The notes under the pieces: model-generated
What the model was told of the DNA's origin: nothing
What the model saw: only the letters and a program-made list of their open reading frames with translations
Database searches by the model: none
Translations under genes and position numbers: made by a program
In this document: in pieces, positions 54,562 through 63,055 of the stretch
Layout: every line of letters starts with the position of its first letter
How positions within the stretch are numbered: position 1 is the stretch's first letter
Source: Opitutaceae bacterium
GTDB lineage: Bacteria; Verrucomicrobiota; Verrucomicrobiia; Opitutales; Opitutaceae
DNA length: 64,000 nt
Assembly (NCBI GenBank): GCA_028284235.1
Contig: JANQSC010000054.1
Location: forward strand, 248,001-312,000
Direction of reading: 5' to 3'

Positions 54562-54596
54562 TGCGGGCCACAAGATGCGGGGCCCGAGCGAAGGCA

Positions 54597-54635
54597 AGAA
54601 AAAACGGCCCGCGCCCTCCCGAGACGCGGACCGTT
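54597..54635 (-). terminator. Terminator after DUF4097 solenoid gene
   Basis: Minus strand: AACGGTCCGCG/CGCGGGCCGTT (11 bp, one U-G pair), 11-nt loop, then TTTTTC. It lies 54 bp beyond the stop of the gene ending at 54689. Confidence 0.8.
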
Positions 54636-54688
54636 AGGCATTCCCTATTGGATCAACACGGATCCACTTCCACTAGGTCGATGATAAA

Positions 54689-55636
54689 TTACAGGTGGTC
54701 GACGCGAATTCCGCCGCCGGAGGAGTGGAGGTCGAGCCGGGGTCCGCCTCCGTTGACATTCCCTTCGGCGTGGCTGCGTTTGCGTTCGCCTCGATACTCC
54801 ACGGGGAATTGCGTCTGCACGCCGCCCCCGCTCGTGTGGGCGTTGAGAAAGAAGCGTTCGTCTCGCGGGAGGCGAGCGGTGATGCCGCCGCCCGAAGTAT
54901 GAAGCCGCGTATCGGAATCGATGCCGTTCGGGAATGTGGCGGTGATATTGCCGCCGGATGTCTTGGCGTCGAGCGGCCCTCTTACGTCGAGGGCCTTGAT
55001 GGGCCCTCCCGAGGTTTTCAGCCGCGAGTTGCCGGCTATGGAATTGACGGTGATCGGGCCTCCGGAGGTGGTGAGTTCCACGCGGCCTTCGACGTCGGTC
55101 GCCCGAATGGGCCCTCCACTCGTGTGGGCCGTGATCTGCCCGCCGATTTGCTTGAATTGCATCGGGCCTCCGGAAGTGCGCGCGACGACTTCTCCTTCGA
55201 CGTTCTCCACGTCGATGGGCCCTCCCGAAGTCTTCAGGTCGATATCCACGTTCGAAGCGCAGTCGACTTCAATGTTGAATGAGAGCGCTGGGCGTCTCGA
55301 GAGAAAGCCCCACAGGCTGCTTTCCTTTTCGTATTTAAAATCGACATACAGGACGTTCCCGCGAACTTCGAAGGTTCGCTCGATCTTCGACTCCATGGAG
55401 TCGGCTTCCGATTCGGAAGCGTTTCGAAACACTTTTTCGACGCGGACGCGTCCATCGTCCGAGTTCCCTCCGACGACGTTGATAGCGCCTCCCTGCGTTC
55501 TCACTTCGACTTTGTCGATGCGGGAGAAGTCGAACGATTTTTCTTCTATGCGGACAATCTTGGAAGCGGCGTGACTGAGCGCCGGAAGCGTGGCGGCCAG
55601 GAGCAAGCTGGCGACGATAGCGGTCTTAGAGGTCAT
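54689..55636 (-). CDS. Exported DUF4097-type beta-solenoid protein with 18-residue repeats
   Basis: 315 residues from the ATG at 55636, which gives a clear signal peptide (KTAIVASLLLAATLPALSHA); the frame is open further upstream but lacks protein-like features. After an N-terminal beta domain there are five successive repeats of exactly 18 residues starting TSGGPI/TSGGPM, then longer 21-residue units starting TSGGN/TSGGG; nine T/S-SGG turns in all. This predicts a regular right-handed beta-helix in the periplasm or on the surface. Function unknown; such proteins may be envelope sensors or adhesins. Confidence 0.85.
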   Translation of the reverse strand: MTSKTAIVASLLLAATLPALSHAASKIVRIEEKSFDFSRIDKVEVRTQGGAINVVGGNSDDGRVRVEKVFRNASESEADSMESKIERTFEVRGNVLYVDFKYEKESSLWGFLSRRPALSFNIEVDCASNVDIDLKTSGGPIDVENVEGEVVARTSGGPMQFKQIGGQITAHTSGGPIRATDVEGRVELTTSGGPITVNSIAGNSRLKTSGGPIKALDVRGPLDAKTSGGNITATFPNGIDSDTRLHTSGGGITARLPRDERFFLNAHTSGGGVQTQFPVEYRGERKRSHAEGNVNGGGPRLDLHSSGGGIRVDHL

Positions 55637-55716
55637 AAGGCAATTGGGTTGTGTGTAGGTGAATACACAGTTCGACCCGGGTCGGTTGCGGTTTTTTCGC
55701 GGAACTTGAAATTTCC

Positions 55717-56736
55717 CTACGCGCTCGGCGTTTCTTCGACCGGGTTCGCGGGCTCGCCAGAGAGGATACGACCTTCCTCGATGCGGGTCCATTTGTAGAG
55801 GGGTTCGCATCGCTCCTTTTTGATCGCCTTCCATAGTGCCTTGTCGTCGCGTTTCTGCAATTCGTAGTCGTTGTGCCCGTTCGAATCGCAGGAGTAGACA
55901 CGCGTGTAGCCTTTGTATTGCCGAGGACGCCCGAGGACGCGGGACACTCCCTCGAGAGCGGGCGCGGGCGGGAGCGCTCGGGAGTCGAGGGCGAGGAAAC
56001 TGTAGGGGAGGCTGCGTAGGTCGATCTCCATCATTTTGCCGAACTGGGCCCACGCGCGGTCGGTAAACGCGACGACGGGCGGCCGGCCGAAAAAGTGGCA
56101 CCAGTGCCGCGCGTTCTCCTCTTGATGCATCGGGCAAGGCAGGTCGCAGACGCAGGGGGCAACCGGATTGAATGCTTCGAGAAGCGCTTCCCGTTGATCG
56201 AGCAGAGCCCGGCTGCTGTCGTAGCTGCCCGGTTCGACCCAGAAAACCTGGCTTGCGGTGGAGAAAAGCTCGGAGAGCCCGTCGCGATCGGCGGCGGTCA
56301 TTTCGTTGAGGACGTGGCTGGCGAGGCAGAGGTAGCCTTGGAGGGAGCCGGAGTCGGGGCGCTCCGCGATGGTCACGTTCAAATCCGGGTACTCTCGCTG
56401 CAGCGTTTCTCGGGCGAAACGCGTCGCAAGCGTGGAGTGGTCCCAGAGCGCGACTTCGTCGATGGCGTCGGCGCCGATGGCTCGGATCGCGCTCAGGGCG
56501 GCGATCCCGGAACCGCATCCCCAGTCGAAGAGTTTCCGGGAGCGGCAGCGCCAGCCGGCGTGGGCGGCTTGGGCGAGAGCGGCGTCCCATTTCCAGCCGA
56601 TGCGCGCTCCGAAGAACCGGTGGTAGAGCTCCAAGTCGGACTGGGAATTCCAGTAAACGCCCGTCGCGCCGCTGGCGTCGAGGAATTCGGCGCGGAGGCG
56701 TCTCAGCGTTTCCCAGTCTATCGTTTCGCTGCTCAT
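55717..56736 (-). CDS. Rsm22-like SAM-dependent methyltransferase with Cys cluster motif
   Basis: 339 residues, cytoplasmic. SAM-binding motif I is LFDWGCGSGIAALSAIRA. A cysteine set C195, C197, C201 and C213 (VAPCVCDLPCPM, then HWCHFF) resembles the Fe-S ligands of Rsm22/METTL17-type proteins associated with small-ribosomal-subunit assembly. The middle segment LASHVLNEMT is also typical. No methylation target can be given, and the family may have lost catalysis. Divergent from the ABC exporter. Confidence 0.82.
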   Translation of the reverse strand: MSSETIDWETLRRLRAEFLDASGATGVYWNSQSDLELYHRFFGARIGWKWDAALAQAAHAGWRCRSRKLFDWGCGSGIAALSAIRAIGADAIDEVALWDHSTLATRFARETLQREYPDLNVTIAERPDSGSLQGYLCLASHVLNEMTAADRDGLSELFSTASQVFWVEPGSYDSSRALLDQREALLEAFNPVAPCVCDLPCPMHQEENARHWCHFFGRPPVVAFTDRAWAQFGKMMEIDLRSLPYSFLALDSRALPPAPALEGVSRVLGRPRQYKGYTRVYSCDSNGHNDYELQKRDDKALWKAIKKERCEPLYKWTRIEEGRILSGEPANPVEETPSA

Positions 56737-56855
56737 GTCGGTCGCTTTACATCGCCGGAAGCGCGCGGCGAGTCAATTCTCGGCGAACGCTTGGATGAGG
56801 CTCCTTTCATATTGGCTTGTCTTGGCAACGCCTTGGCCCACGTTTTAACTCAGCA

Positions 56856-58601
56856 ATGAAGACCGTCTGGAGAGTTTCCGCCTACCTGTTCCGCTACAAG
56901 CCACTGTTTTGGCTGACCATCGGCTTGGCGATCGCCAGCACGACTTTCATGCTGCTGGTGCCGTTGGTCACGCGGCATGTGATCAACGAGGTCTTGCCGG
57001 CGGGCGAGTTGAGCAATCTCTGGTGGGCGGTTCTGGCGATCGCAGGCTGCTTTTTCTTTCGCGAGCTGTTTAACTCATTCCGTATTCGCGCAAACAATAC
57101 GCTCGAACAGAAAGTGCTCGTGGACTTGCGCCGCGACTTGCACGACAAGCTAATGGATTTGCCGATCGGCTACTTCGACAGCCGCAAGTCCGGCGATATC
57201 GCCTCGCGTGTGATCGAGGACGTGCAGGATGTCGAGCGCGTGATTCTCGACGGAACGGAGCAGGGGAGCACCGCGATCCTGACCATACTCGGAACGTCAG
57301 CCATCATGTTCTATTTCGAACCGGTTTTGGCGACGATGATGGTGCTGCCGATACCGATCATGCTGACCATGTCTCGATTTCACTTTCGGGCCCAGGCGAA
57401 AAACTGGAAGAAAGTCCGGACGTCCGCTGGCGAGTTGAATTCGCTTTTGATCGAGGACATTCAGGGGAACCGCCTCATCAATTCGTTCGCATTGAAAAAT
57501 CAGGAGAAGCGGCGATTCCGGGAGCGTTCGATGGAGTTGAAGTCGCTCACGCTGAAGTCGATGTTTCGCTGGTCGATCCACGGTCCGACCTCGAATTTCG
57601 TGGTCAGCTTGGGCACGGTGGCGGTTGTTGGCTACGGCGGCTACTTGTACGCGACGCAGCCGGATCGATTTCAGGGCGGGGATTTCATGATGTTCTTCCA
57701 GCTTTGTGCCATGCTCTACATGCCCTTGAGCCAGTTGAACGGGTTGAACAATTTGCTTGCTCAGGGCAAGGCTTCGGGGGCGCGGGTGTTCGAAATGCTG
57801 GACTATCCGGTGGATATCAAGAGTCCGGATACACCGAGGGCGTTTCCGGATGGTTTACTGGAAGTGTCGTTCGACTCGGTGGGCTTTAACTACGAGGGGC
57901 GAGACGAGTTGCTGTCCGAGTTTTCGCTGGAACTCTCCAAAGGGAAAGTCACCGCGTTGGTCGGGCACACCGGCGCGGGCAAGTCGACGGTGGCCAATCT
58001 ACTGCAGCGCTACTACGATGTGACTTCGGGTTCCGTCTCCATCAACGACGTGGATGTGCGCGAACTCGATTTGCTCGAGTTGCGCAAGCGGATCGGGGTG
58101 GTGGCTCAGGACCCGTTCTTGTTCGACGGCACGGTCAAAGACAATTTGCTACTGGCGAAGCAAGAGGCGACCGACGAGGAGCTGATCGCTGCGTTGAAGG
58201 GCGCGAGCGCCTGGGAGTTCGTCTCCAGTCTTCCAGATCGATTGGATACGCGGATTGGCGAGCGGGGAATTCGTCTAAGCATGGGGGAGAAGCAGCGCCT
58301 GACGATCGCCCGCGTGATCCTGCGCAATCCGCCTTTGGTGATTCTCGACGAGGCGACTTCGAGCGTGGACACGCTCACGGAATCGAAGATTCAGAAGGCC
58401 GTGGACAATCTCGTGAAGGAGCGGACGACTTTGGTCATCGCCCACCGGCTTTCGACCGTTCGTCAAGCCGACCAGATTGTCGTGCTCGACAAAGGGCGGA
58501 TTATCGAGCGCGGCGATCACGACGCCTTGATCCGTTCGGGCGGACACTACGCCCGGCTTTGGCAGACGCAGACGGATCTGATCGAGGAGAGCGCGTACTA
58601 G
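56856..58601 (+). CDS. ABC exporter, fused permease/ATPase (MsbA/MDR type)
   Basis: 581 residues from the ATG at 56856 (upstream TTG at 56817 rejected). Six TM helices in the N-terminal half (LFWLTIGLAIASTTFMLLVP, ILTILGTSAIMFYF), followed by the nucleotide-binding domain: Walker A GHTGAGKSTVANLLQ, Q-loop VVAQDPFLFDG, signature LSMGEKQRLTIARV, Walker B LVILDEATSSVD, H-loop VIAHRLSTV. A homodimer would export lipid A, lipids or drugs. Monocistronic; substrate not predictable. Confidence 0.94.
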   Translation: MKTVWRVSAYLFRYKPLFWLTIGLAIASTTFMLLVPLVTRHVINEVLPAGELSNLWWAVLAIAGCFFFRELFNSFRIRANNTLEQKVLVDLRRDLHDKLMDLPIGYFDSRKSGDIASRVIEDVQDVERVILDGTEQGSTAILTILGTSAIMFYFEPVLATMMVLPIPIMLTMSRFHFRAQAKNWKKVRTSAGELNSLLIEDIQGNRLINSFALKNQEKRRFRERSMELKSLTLKSMFRWSIHGPTSNFVVSLGTVAVVGYGGYLYATQPDRFQGGDFMMFFQLCAMLYMPLSQLNGLNNLLAQGKASGARVFEMLDYPVDIKSPDTPRAFPDGLLEVSFDSVGFNYEGRDELLSEFSLELSKGKVTALVGHTGAGKSTVANLLQRYYDVTSGSVSINDVDVRELDLLELRKRIGVVAQDPFLFDGTVKDNLLLAKQEATDEELIAALKGASAWEFVSSLPDRLDTRIGERGIRLSMGEKQRLTIARVILRNPPLVILDEATSSVDTLTESKIQKAVDNLVKERTTLVIAHRLSTVRQADQIVVLDKGRIIERGDHDALIRSGGHYARLWQTQTDLIEESAY

Positions 58602-58631
58602 TCTAAGGATCCGCGGGTTCGAACGGCTCGG

Positions 58632-60512
58632 CTACAAGCCTTCTACTTCCTCTATTCGGGCGAGGATGCTGATGCCGTATCGGCCTTTGCGGCTGCCTCC
58701 GTTGTCGAGGTACTTTTTCACAAGCGGAAAGGCGGGCGGGCCGACCCAGTCGATGGTGTTGTGCAGCAGGGGCTCGTTTTCGGTTCCTTCCATCAGCAAG
58801 GTTTCGAGCGTTTCGAGGGCTCGCGTTTGCTGCCCGAGCTTGATCAGGGTCCATGCGGAAAGGATGCGTATTTCGTGCGAATCGTCTGCGAGCGCCTTTT
58901 TAAGAACGGCGGTGGCGGACCGGGCGTCGTCTTCCAGCAAGTTCAGTCCGACGCTGGCCCACCAGCGCATGCCTTCGTCGTTGTCAGTCATCCATTGCTT
59001 GAGCGTTTTCAGATTGGCCTTGTCGCGTTCGAGGGCGAGATCGGCCGCGTCCAAGTACTTCTCTAGTGGATACAGGTTCTTGTCGCGGGCCATTTCATAG
59101 ATGGTGAGATTGTTGGCGGCGGCGCGGCGCTCGCGCATTTTCTCGGGCAGCAGACCCGTGTCGAACAGCTCGAGTTGCCGTTGGCGCAGTTCGGCGCGCA
59201 GCTCGGCGATCATCGCTTGATGTTCGGAAGCGTCGATCAAGTTGCGGACGTTGTCGAAGTCGGTGTGGTTGTCGAAAAACTCCTCCGACGCCCGCGGCTC
59301 GAAGAACTGGCCGGTGATTTCGTTGGTCTTCCCTTCCCGATGGTGGCGCTCCCAGGCGGGGGCCAACTGCTGTTTCCAAAGGTAGGCCAGGTGATGACCC
59401 GCGGGAGCGAATGGGTAGTAGTTTTTGTGATACGAGTAGCGAGCGGTTCGCATGACACGGACATGGTCCAGGCGCTCGTCGGCCCGCTCGCGAAATCCCA
59501 GATGGTACTTCGGTTCGGGTTCGATTCCCTCGCCCAGGAATACAGTTCCCTGGAAGGTGTCCGGGATTCGGGCTCCGGCGAGGCTCAGCCAGGTTTTGGG
59601 CATGTCGATGAAGCTGACGAGCCGGTCGACTGTCTCGCCGGGCTTTTCGGCGGGGTAGAGGTGTTTCAGTTTCTCGGGAATGCGTACGACGAGTGGGCAG
59701 TGGATGCCGCTGGAGTAGAGGAAGCGCTTGCTCCGGGCCATGACGCCGCCGTGGTCGGAGTTGTAGACGATGATGGTGTCTTCGTACAAGCCGTCGGCTT
59801 TGAGCGCGTCGATCGCCTCCTGCACCTTTTGATCCATGGCTTCGACCGCGTCGGCGTATTTCGCATAGGTCCCACGCACTTCGGGAAGGTCGGGGTGGTA
59901 CGAGAAGAGCTTCATTTTGGCTGGATCGTTTCGAACGCCCTCGTGGCTTCCGTGGACTCTACCTTCGTGACTCTGTCCGATGTTGTAGACGCAGAAGAAG
60001 GGCTGCCCCGGCTCGCGCAGGCGCCAGCCGAACGGCTCGTCGCCGCCTTTGTAGTCCCAGCAGTCCTTGTCAGGCCGACCGCCGATGTTGTAGTCGGTTT
60101 TCCCCGGGTTGGAGGTGTGGTATCCCGCTTCCTTCAAGAGATCGGGGTAGTACTTGATCTGGTCGTGGGGAATCTCGTTTCGGCTTCGCATGGGCTGCGT
60201 TCCGTTGGAGATCCCGTACATTCCGGTAATCCAGACCGATCGAGTTGGGGCGCAGACGGCGGCGTTGTCGAAGCAATGGGTATAGCGAAAGCCTTCTTGC
60301 GCGAGCTGGTCGATCGCGGGCGTGCGGGCGTTGGTCCCGCCATAGCAGCTAACCCAGGAGATGCCGTTGTCCTCGCTGGTGATCCAAAGGATGTTGGGCC
60401 GCGTTTCGGCTCGCGCTGCGATGTTTAGCGTTAGGGCGAAGAGCGCGGTAGCCGCGGCGATGCGGGCGAAGCGCGTCGTATATACGAGGGGGATGGCGTG
60501 AATGGTCGGCAT
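58632..60512 (-). CDS. Sulfatase (heparan N-sulfatase-like) with C-terminal helical-repeat domain
   Basis: 626 residues with a signal peptide (FARIAAATALFALTLNIAARA). Motifs: NILWITSEDNGISWVSCYGG, signature VCAPTRSVWITG with C87 in C-x-P-T-R, NPGKTDYNI, and second metal site YNSDHGGVMARSK. Residues from about 490 on form HEAT-like helices (MRWWASVGLNLLEDD, SHEIRILSAWTLIKLG), an extra domain not present in the other four sulfatases. Divergent from the ECF sigma factor gene at 60711, so possibly under its control. Confidence 0.9.
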   Translation of the reverse strand: MPTIHAIPLVYTTRFARIAAATALFALTLNIAARAETRPNILWITSEDNGISWVSCYGGTNARTPAIDQLAQEGFRYTHCFDNAAVCAPTRSVWITGMYGISNGTQPMRSRNEIPHDQIKYYPDLLKEAGYHTSNPGKTDYNIGGRPDKDCWDYKGGDEPFGWRLREPGQPFFCVYNIGQSHEGRVHGSHEGVRNDPAKMKLFSYHPDLPEVRGTYAKYADAVEAMDQKVQEAIDALKADGLYEDTIIVYNSDHGGVMARSKRFLYSSGIHCPLVVRIPEKLKHLYPAEKPGETVDRLVSFIDMPKTWLSLAGARIPDTFQGTVFLGEGIEPEPKYHLGFRERADERLDHVRVMRTARYSYHKNYYPFAPAGHHLAYLWKQQLAPAWERHHREGKTNEITGQFFEPRASEEFFDNHTDFDNVRNLIDASEHQAMIAELRAELRQRQLELFDTGLLPEKMRERRAAANNLTIYEMARDKNLYPLEKYLDAADLALERDKANLKTLKQWMTDNDEGMRWWASVGLNLLEDDARSATAVLKKALADDSHEIRILSAWTLIKLGQQTRALETLETLLMEGTENEPLLHNTIDWVGPPAFPLVKKYLDNGGSRKGRYGISILARIEEVEGL

Positions 60513-60710
60513 TGCGTTTTCGGGTTTGGGTCGACTATGGGCAGATTCTGAGGTCTGCAGTCAAATCGCGAGAGTTTTGTTCACTCAGTGTTCAGTTAGG
60601 AGGGTGCATTTTTGGGTGACCGGTCGGGAATTAGAAAAAAGTGCGTAGCGGCGTAGCGAAAAAGTGGCGCTGGCCCGTCTAGGGAGTTGGATTCTAACTC
60701 CAGCGTTTCG

Positions 60711-61253
60711 ATGTCTATTGAAAAATCAGAACCAGATCGATGGTTTGCCGAGAATGTGCAGCCGCACGAGGATATGCTTCGGGCGTGGCTTGTGAGTCGA
60801 TTTCCTGAGTGCAACGACATAGACGATTTAATCCAGGAGGCCTTTGTCCGGGTGATGCGGGCGCGGGAATCCTGCGCGGTGAAGTCGCCGAAGGCGTTCT
60901 TGTTCGCGACCGCCCGAAACCTAGCTCTCGACACGATTCGGCACACCCGGGTTTCGCGGACCGAGTACCTCGAGCAGAACGACTTGTGTGAATTCGAGGA
61001 TCTCGGGATCGGCGTTCCGGAAATCGTCGCCCGCAATCAGGAGCTGGAGATTTTAACGAAGGCGATCCAGTCGATGCCAGACCGGTGCCGTCAGGTGTTC
61101 ACCTTGCGGAAGGTGTACGGAATGCCTCAGAGGGAGATCGCCAAGAAACTGAACATATCGAGAAACACGGTTTCGGCTCAAATGACTACCGGGCTTCGCA
61201 AGTTTACGCAGTTTATGGAAAACTACTGCACTGAGAGGGACAGATTGAAGTGA
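60711..61253 (+). CDS. ECF-type sigma-70 family RNA polymerase sigma factor
   Basis: 180 residues from the ATG at 60711 (a TTG at 60687 is also in frame). Region 2: LRAWLVSRFPECNDIDDLIQ, EAFVRVMRARES, and KAFLFATARNLALDTIRHTR. Region 4 helix-turn-helix: MPDRCRQVFTLRKVYGMPQR, EIAKKLNISRNTVSAQM. It directs polymerase to a set of outer-membrane transport genes after release from its anti-sigma factor. Its TGA overlaps the GTG start of the FecR-type gene (GTGA), showing coupling. Confidence 0.93.
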   Translation: MSIEKSEPDRWFAENVQPHEDMLRAWLVSRFPECNDIDDLIQEAFVRVMRARESCAVKSPKAFLFATARNLALDTIRHTRVSRTEYLEQNDLCEFEDLGIGVPEIVARNQELEILTKAIQSMPDRCRQVFTLRKVYGMPQREIAKKLNISRNTVSAQMTTGLRKFTQFMENYCTERDRLK

Positions 61254-62305
61254 AGAAACACCATCACGATAAACCGTACGACTGGAACCGAATCGACCAC
61301 GAGGCGGCCCGTTGGGCAGTCCGGCAGGACGATGGACTTTCTGGACTGGAGCAGGACTTGTTCTTCGAGTGGCTGGCGGCGGACCCGTGCCATGGCGAGC
61401 GCTACGCGCAGCATATGCAATCATTGCGGGACGCGGACTTGCTTGTGGAGTGGCGCCCCGAGCACAGCGACGAGCCCAATCCAGATTTACTCGCGGCCCC
61501 CTCGAGTGGTCGCCGATGGTTTAAATGGGGAAGGAGTGGCCTGCTCGGGCTGGCCGCGTGTCTCGCGTTCTTTATTTTTATGGATTTCGATATATCGAAC
61601 AAAGGTCGATACCGTATTCAAAATACTCATATCGCGACCGACTCGTACCGCTATGAGCGTCTAGAAGACGGAAGCCAGTTGGACATGAATCGGGGAGCGG
61701 AAGTGAAGGTGCTCTATACGCAGGACGAGCGTCGCGTGAAGCTGCTGTCGGGCGAGGTTTTCTTCACTGTTGCCAAGGAGTTGGAGCGCCCGTTCGTGGT
61801 TGAAGTTAACGGCACCGAAGTTCGGGTCCTCGGAACTGCGTTTAATATAGACTATCAGGCGGATTCTGTGGAAGTCGTTGTGGCGGAGGGGCGCGTCGAG
61901 TGGAAGCGAACTGCCACCGATTCGAGTCACGGGGACGAGGTGGCGGAGCCTTCGTCCTTCTCTCAGGAGATGGTATCGGGACAGAAAACACGGATTTTTC
62001 TTCAGCAGAGCGAAGGCGACGAGCTGGTTGTCGAAGCCGTCGACCTTCGGGAAATCGAAGACCTCCTCGTCTGGCGGCACGAATTGCTGGATTTCGAATC
62101 TACGCCTCTCTGGGAAGCGATCGAGGAATTCAATCGCCGCAATGGAACCCAACTGGTGATCGGGGACGCGGCCCTCAATGAAGTCCCCATCGCTGGCTCG
62201 GTGCGGTCGGACAATATCGAAGGCTTCGTCCTTCTGCTGGAAGTAATAGCGGATATTCGAGCAGACCGCGATACTCCCGGGCAGATAGTGCTGCGGCAAG
62301 GGTAA
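61250..62305 (+). CDS. FecR-family anti-sigma factor
   Basis: 351 residues starting with GTG. Cytoplasmic N-terminal part (HEAARWAVRQDDGLSGLEQD, DPCHGERYAQHMQ) binds the sigma factor. A single TM helix follows at about 96-112 (GLLGLAACLAFFIFM). The periplasmic FecR domain has YRYERLEDGSQLDMN, VKLLSGEVFFTVAKELERPF and VRVLGTAFNIDY, and a C-terminal STN/DUF4974-like segment (STPLWEAIEEFNRRNGTQL). It passes the signal from the STN-TonB receptor at 63056 to the sigma factor. Confidence 0.93.
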   Translation: MKKHHHDKPYDWNRIDHEAARWAVRQDDGLSGLEQDLFFEWLAADPCHGERYAQHMQSLRDADLLVEWRPEHSDEPNPDLLAAPSSGRRWFKWGRSGLLGLAACLAFFIFMDFDISNKGRYRIQNTHIATDSYRYERLEDGSQLDMNRGAEVKVLYTQDERRVKLLSGEVFFTVAKELERPFVVEVNGTEVRVLGTAFNIDYQADSVEVVVAEGRVEWKRTATDSSHGDEVAEPSSFSQEMVSGQKTRIFLQQSEGDELVVEAVDLREIEDLLVWRHELLDFESTPLWEAIEEFNRRNGTQLVIGDAALNEVPIAGSVRSDNIEGFVLLLEVIADIRADRDTPGQIVLRQG

Positions 62306-63055
62306 CGTCTCAATCGACGGATTTGGCCGATTGAGTCTTCGCGATTCCGGTCTCAATCCAGTCAGATGACAACTCCTGTGAGGGCCCGTATCCCATGATC
62401 CACTACTTGTCCCTTGACGAGTAGCTTTGATTTCTAGTCCCCCCAAAAAAAGCGCGGCTCCCTTCGGGGCGTCAGATTGCGCTAGCATGCCACCACCTTC
62501 GGGTTGCGGTATCGTCTATTGGGGGACCACCCAGGGGATCGGAGAAGGAGTCTGGGCGAGAATCAGAGTTCGTTTGCTCACGTCGCAATACCCTTCCGCC
62601 TTCGTCCCGCTGAGTGCATTGGCGTCAACTTAAACCCGCCGGGACGGCGGGTTCCACCTTGATCTTCCTGAATCAAAGGGTGGAACGCGACGTCCCGGCG
62701 CGTTTTCTCACGCAAGAAATTCGATAAGTTGACGCGTGCGCGCCGAGCGGGACTACGACGAGACAGGCGGATCGCGGCGTGAATTCTGATTCTCGAATAC
62801 GACTTCAACGGCTCGAAAGCGATTTATTGAACAGTCTCTAAACCGCTGGTCCAACGCGACGTAGCATTGTTCGTTCACCGCTCTTAAATGAATATAAGAT
62901 TAATATAATATGAATATATAATTAGTGTGGGGAGTTTTTATCGAGTAACCGTTACACGTTGGACAGAATAGGCTTTCTCTGTGGGTCGCGGTTCGATCTA
63001 ATGGCGTTTGTATCCAATTATCCCAACGGGCGTGCTGGCGCTCCGTTTGTACACT
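62306..63055. other. 750-bp non-coding region with family C repeat and AT-rich stretch
   Basis: Between the FecR-type gene and the STN-TonB receptor. No gene with support is found on either strand. It holds the inverted repeat at 62635-62702 and an AT-rich run (62885-62925, with TATAAT at 62917-62922) that is a likely promoter region for the receptor. Confidence 0.5.
62635..62702. repeat. Long inverted repeat, family C copy 2
   Basis: Left arm 62635-62660 (starts CCCGCCGGGACGGCGGG) and right arm 62676-62702 pair with a few mismatches. The left arm is identical over 26 bases to the reverse complement of the right arm at 37122-37147. Confidence 0.88.

Noticed and set aside
55637..56590. Upstream extension of the DUF4097 protein frame
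   Set aside because: Antisense-phase reading through the methyltransferase gene; the signal peptide fixes the start at 55636.
59175..60428. 417-codon plus-strand frame over the sulfatase at 58632-60512
   Set aside because: Antisense shadow of a gene with the full sulfatase signature.
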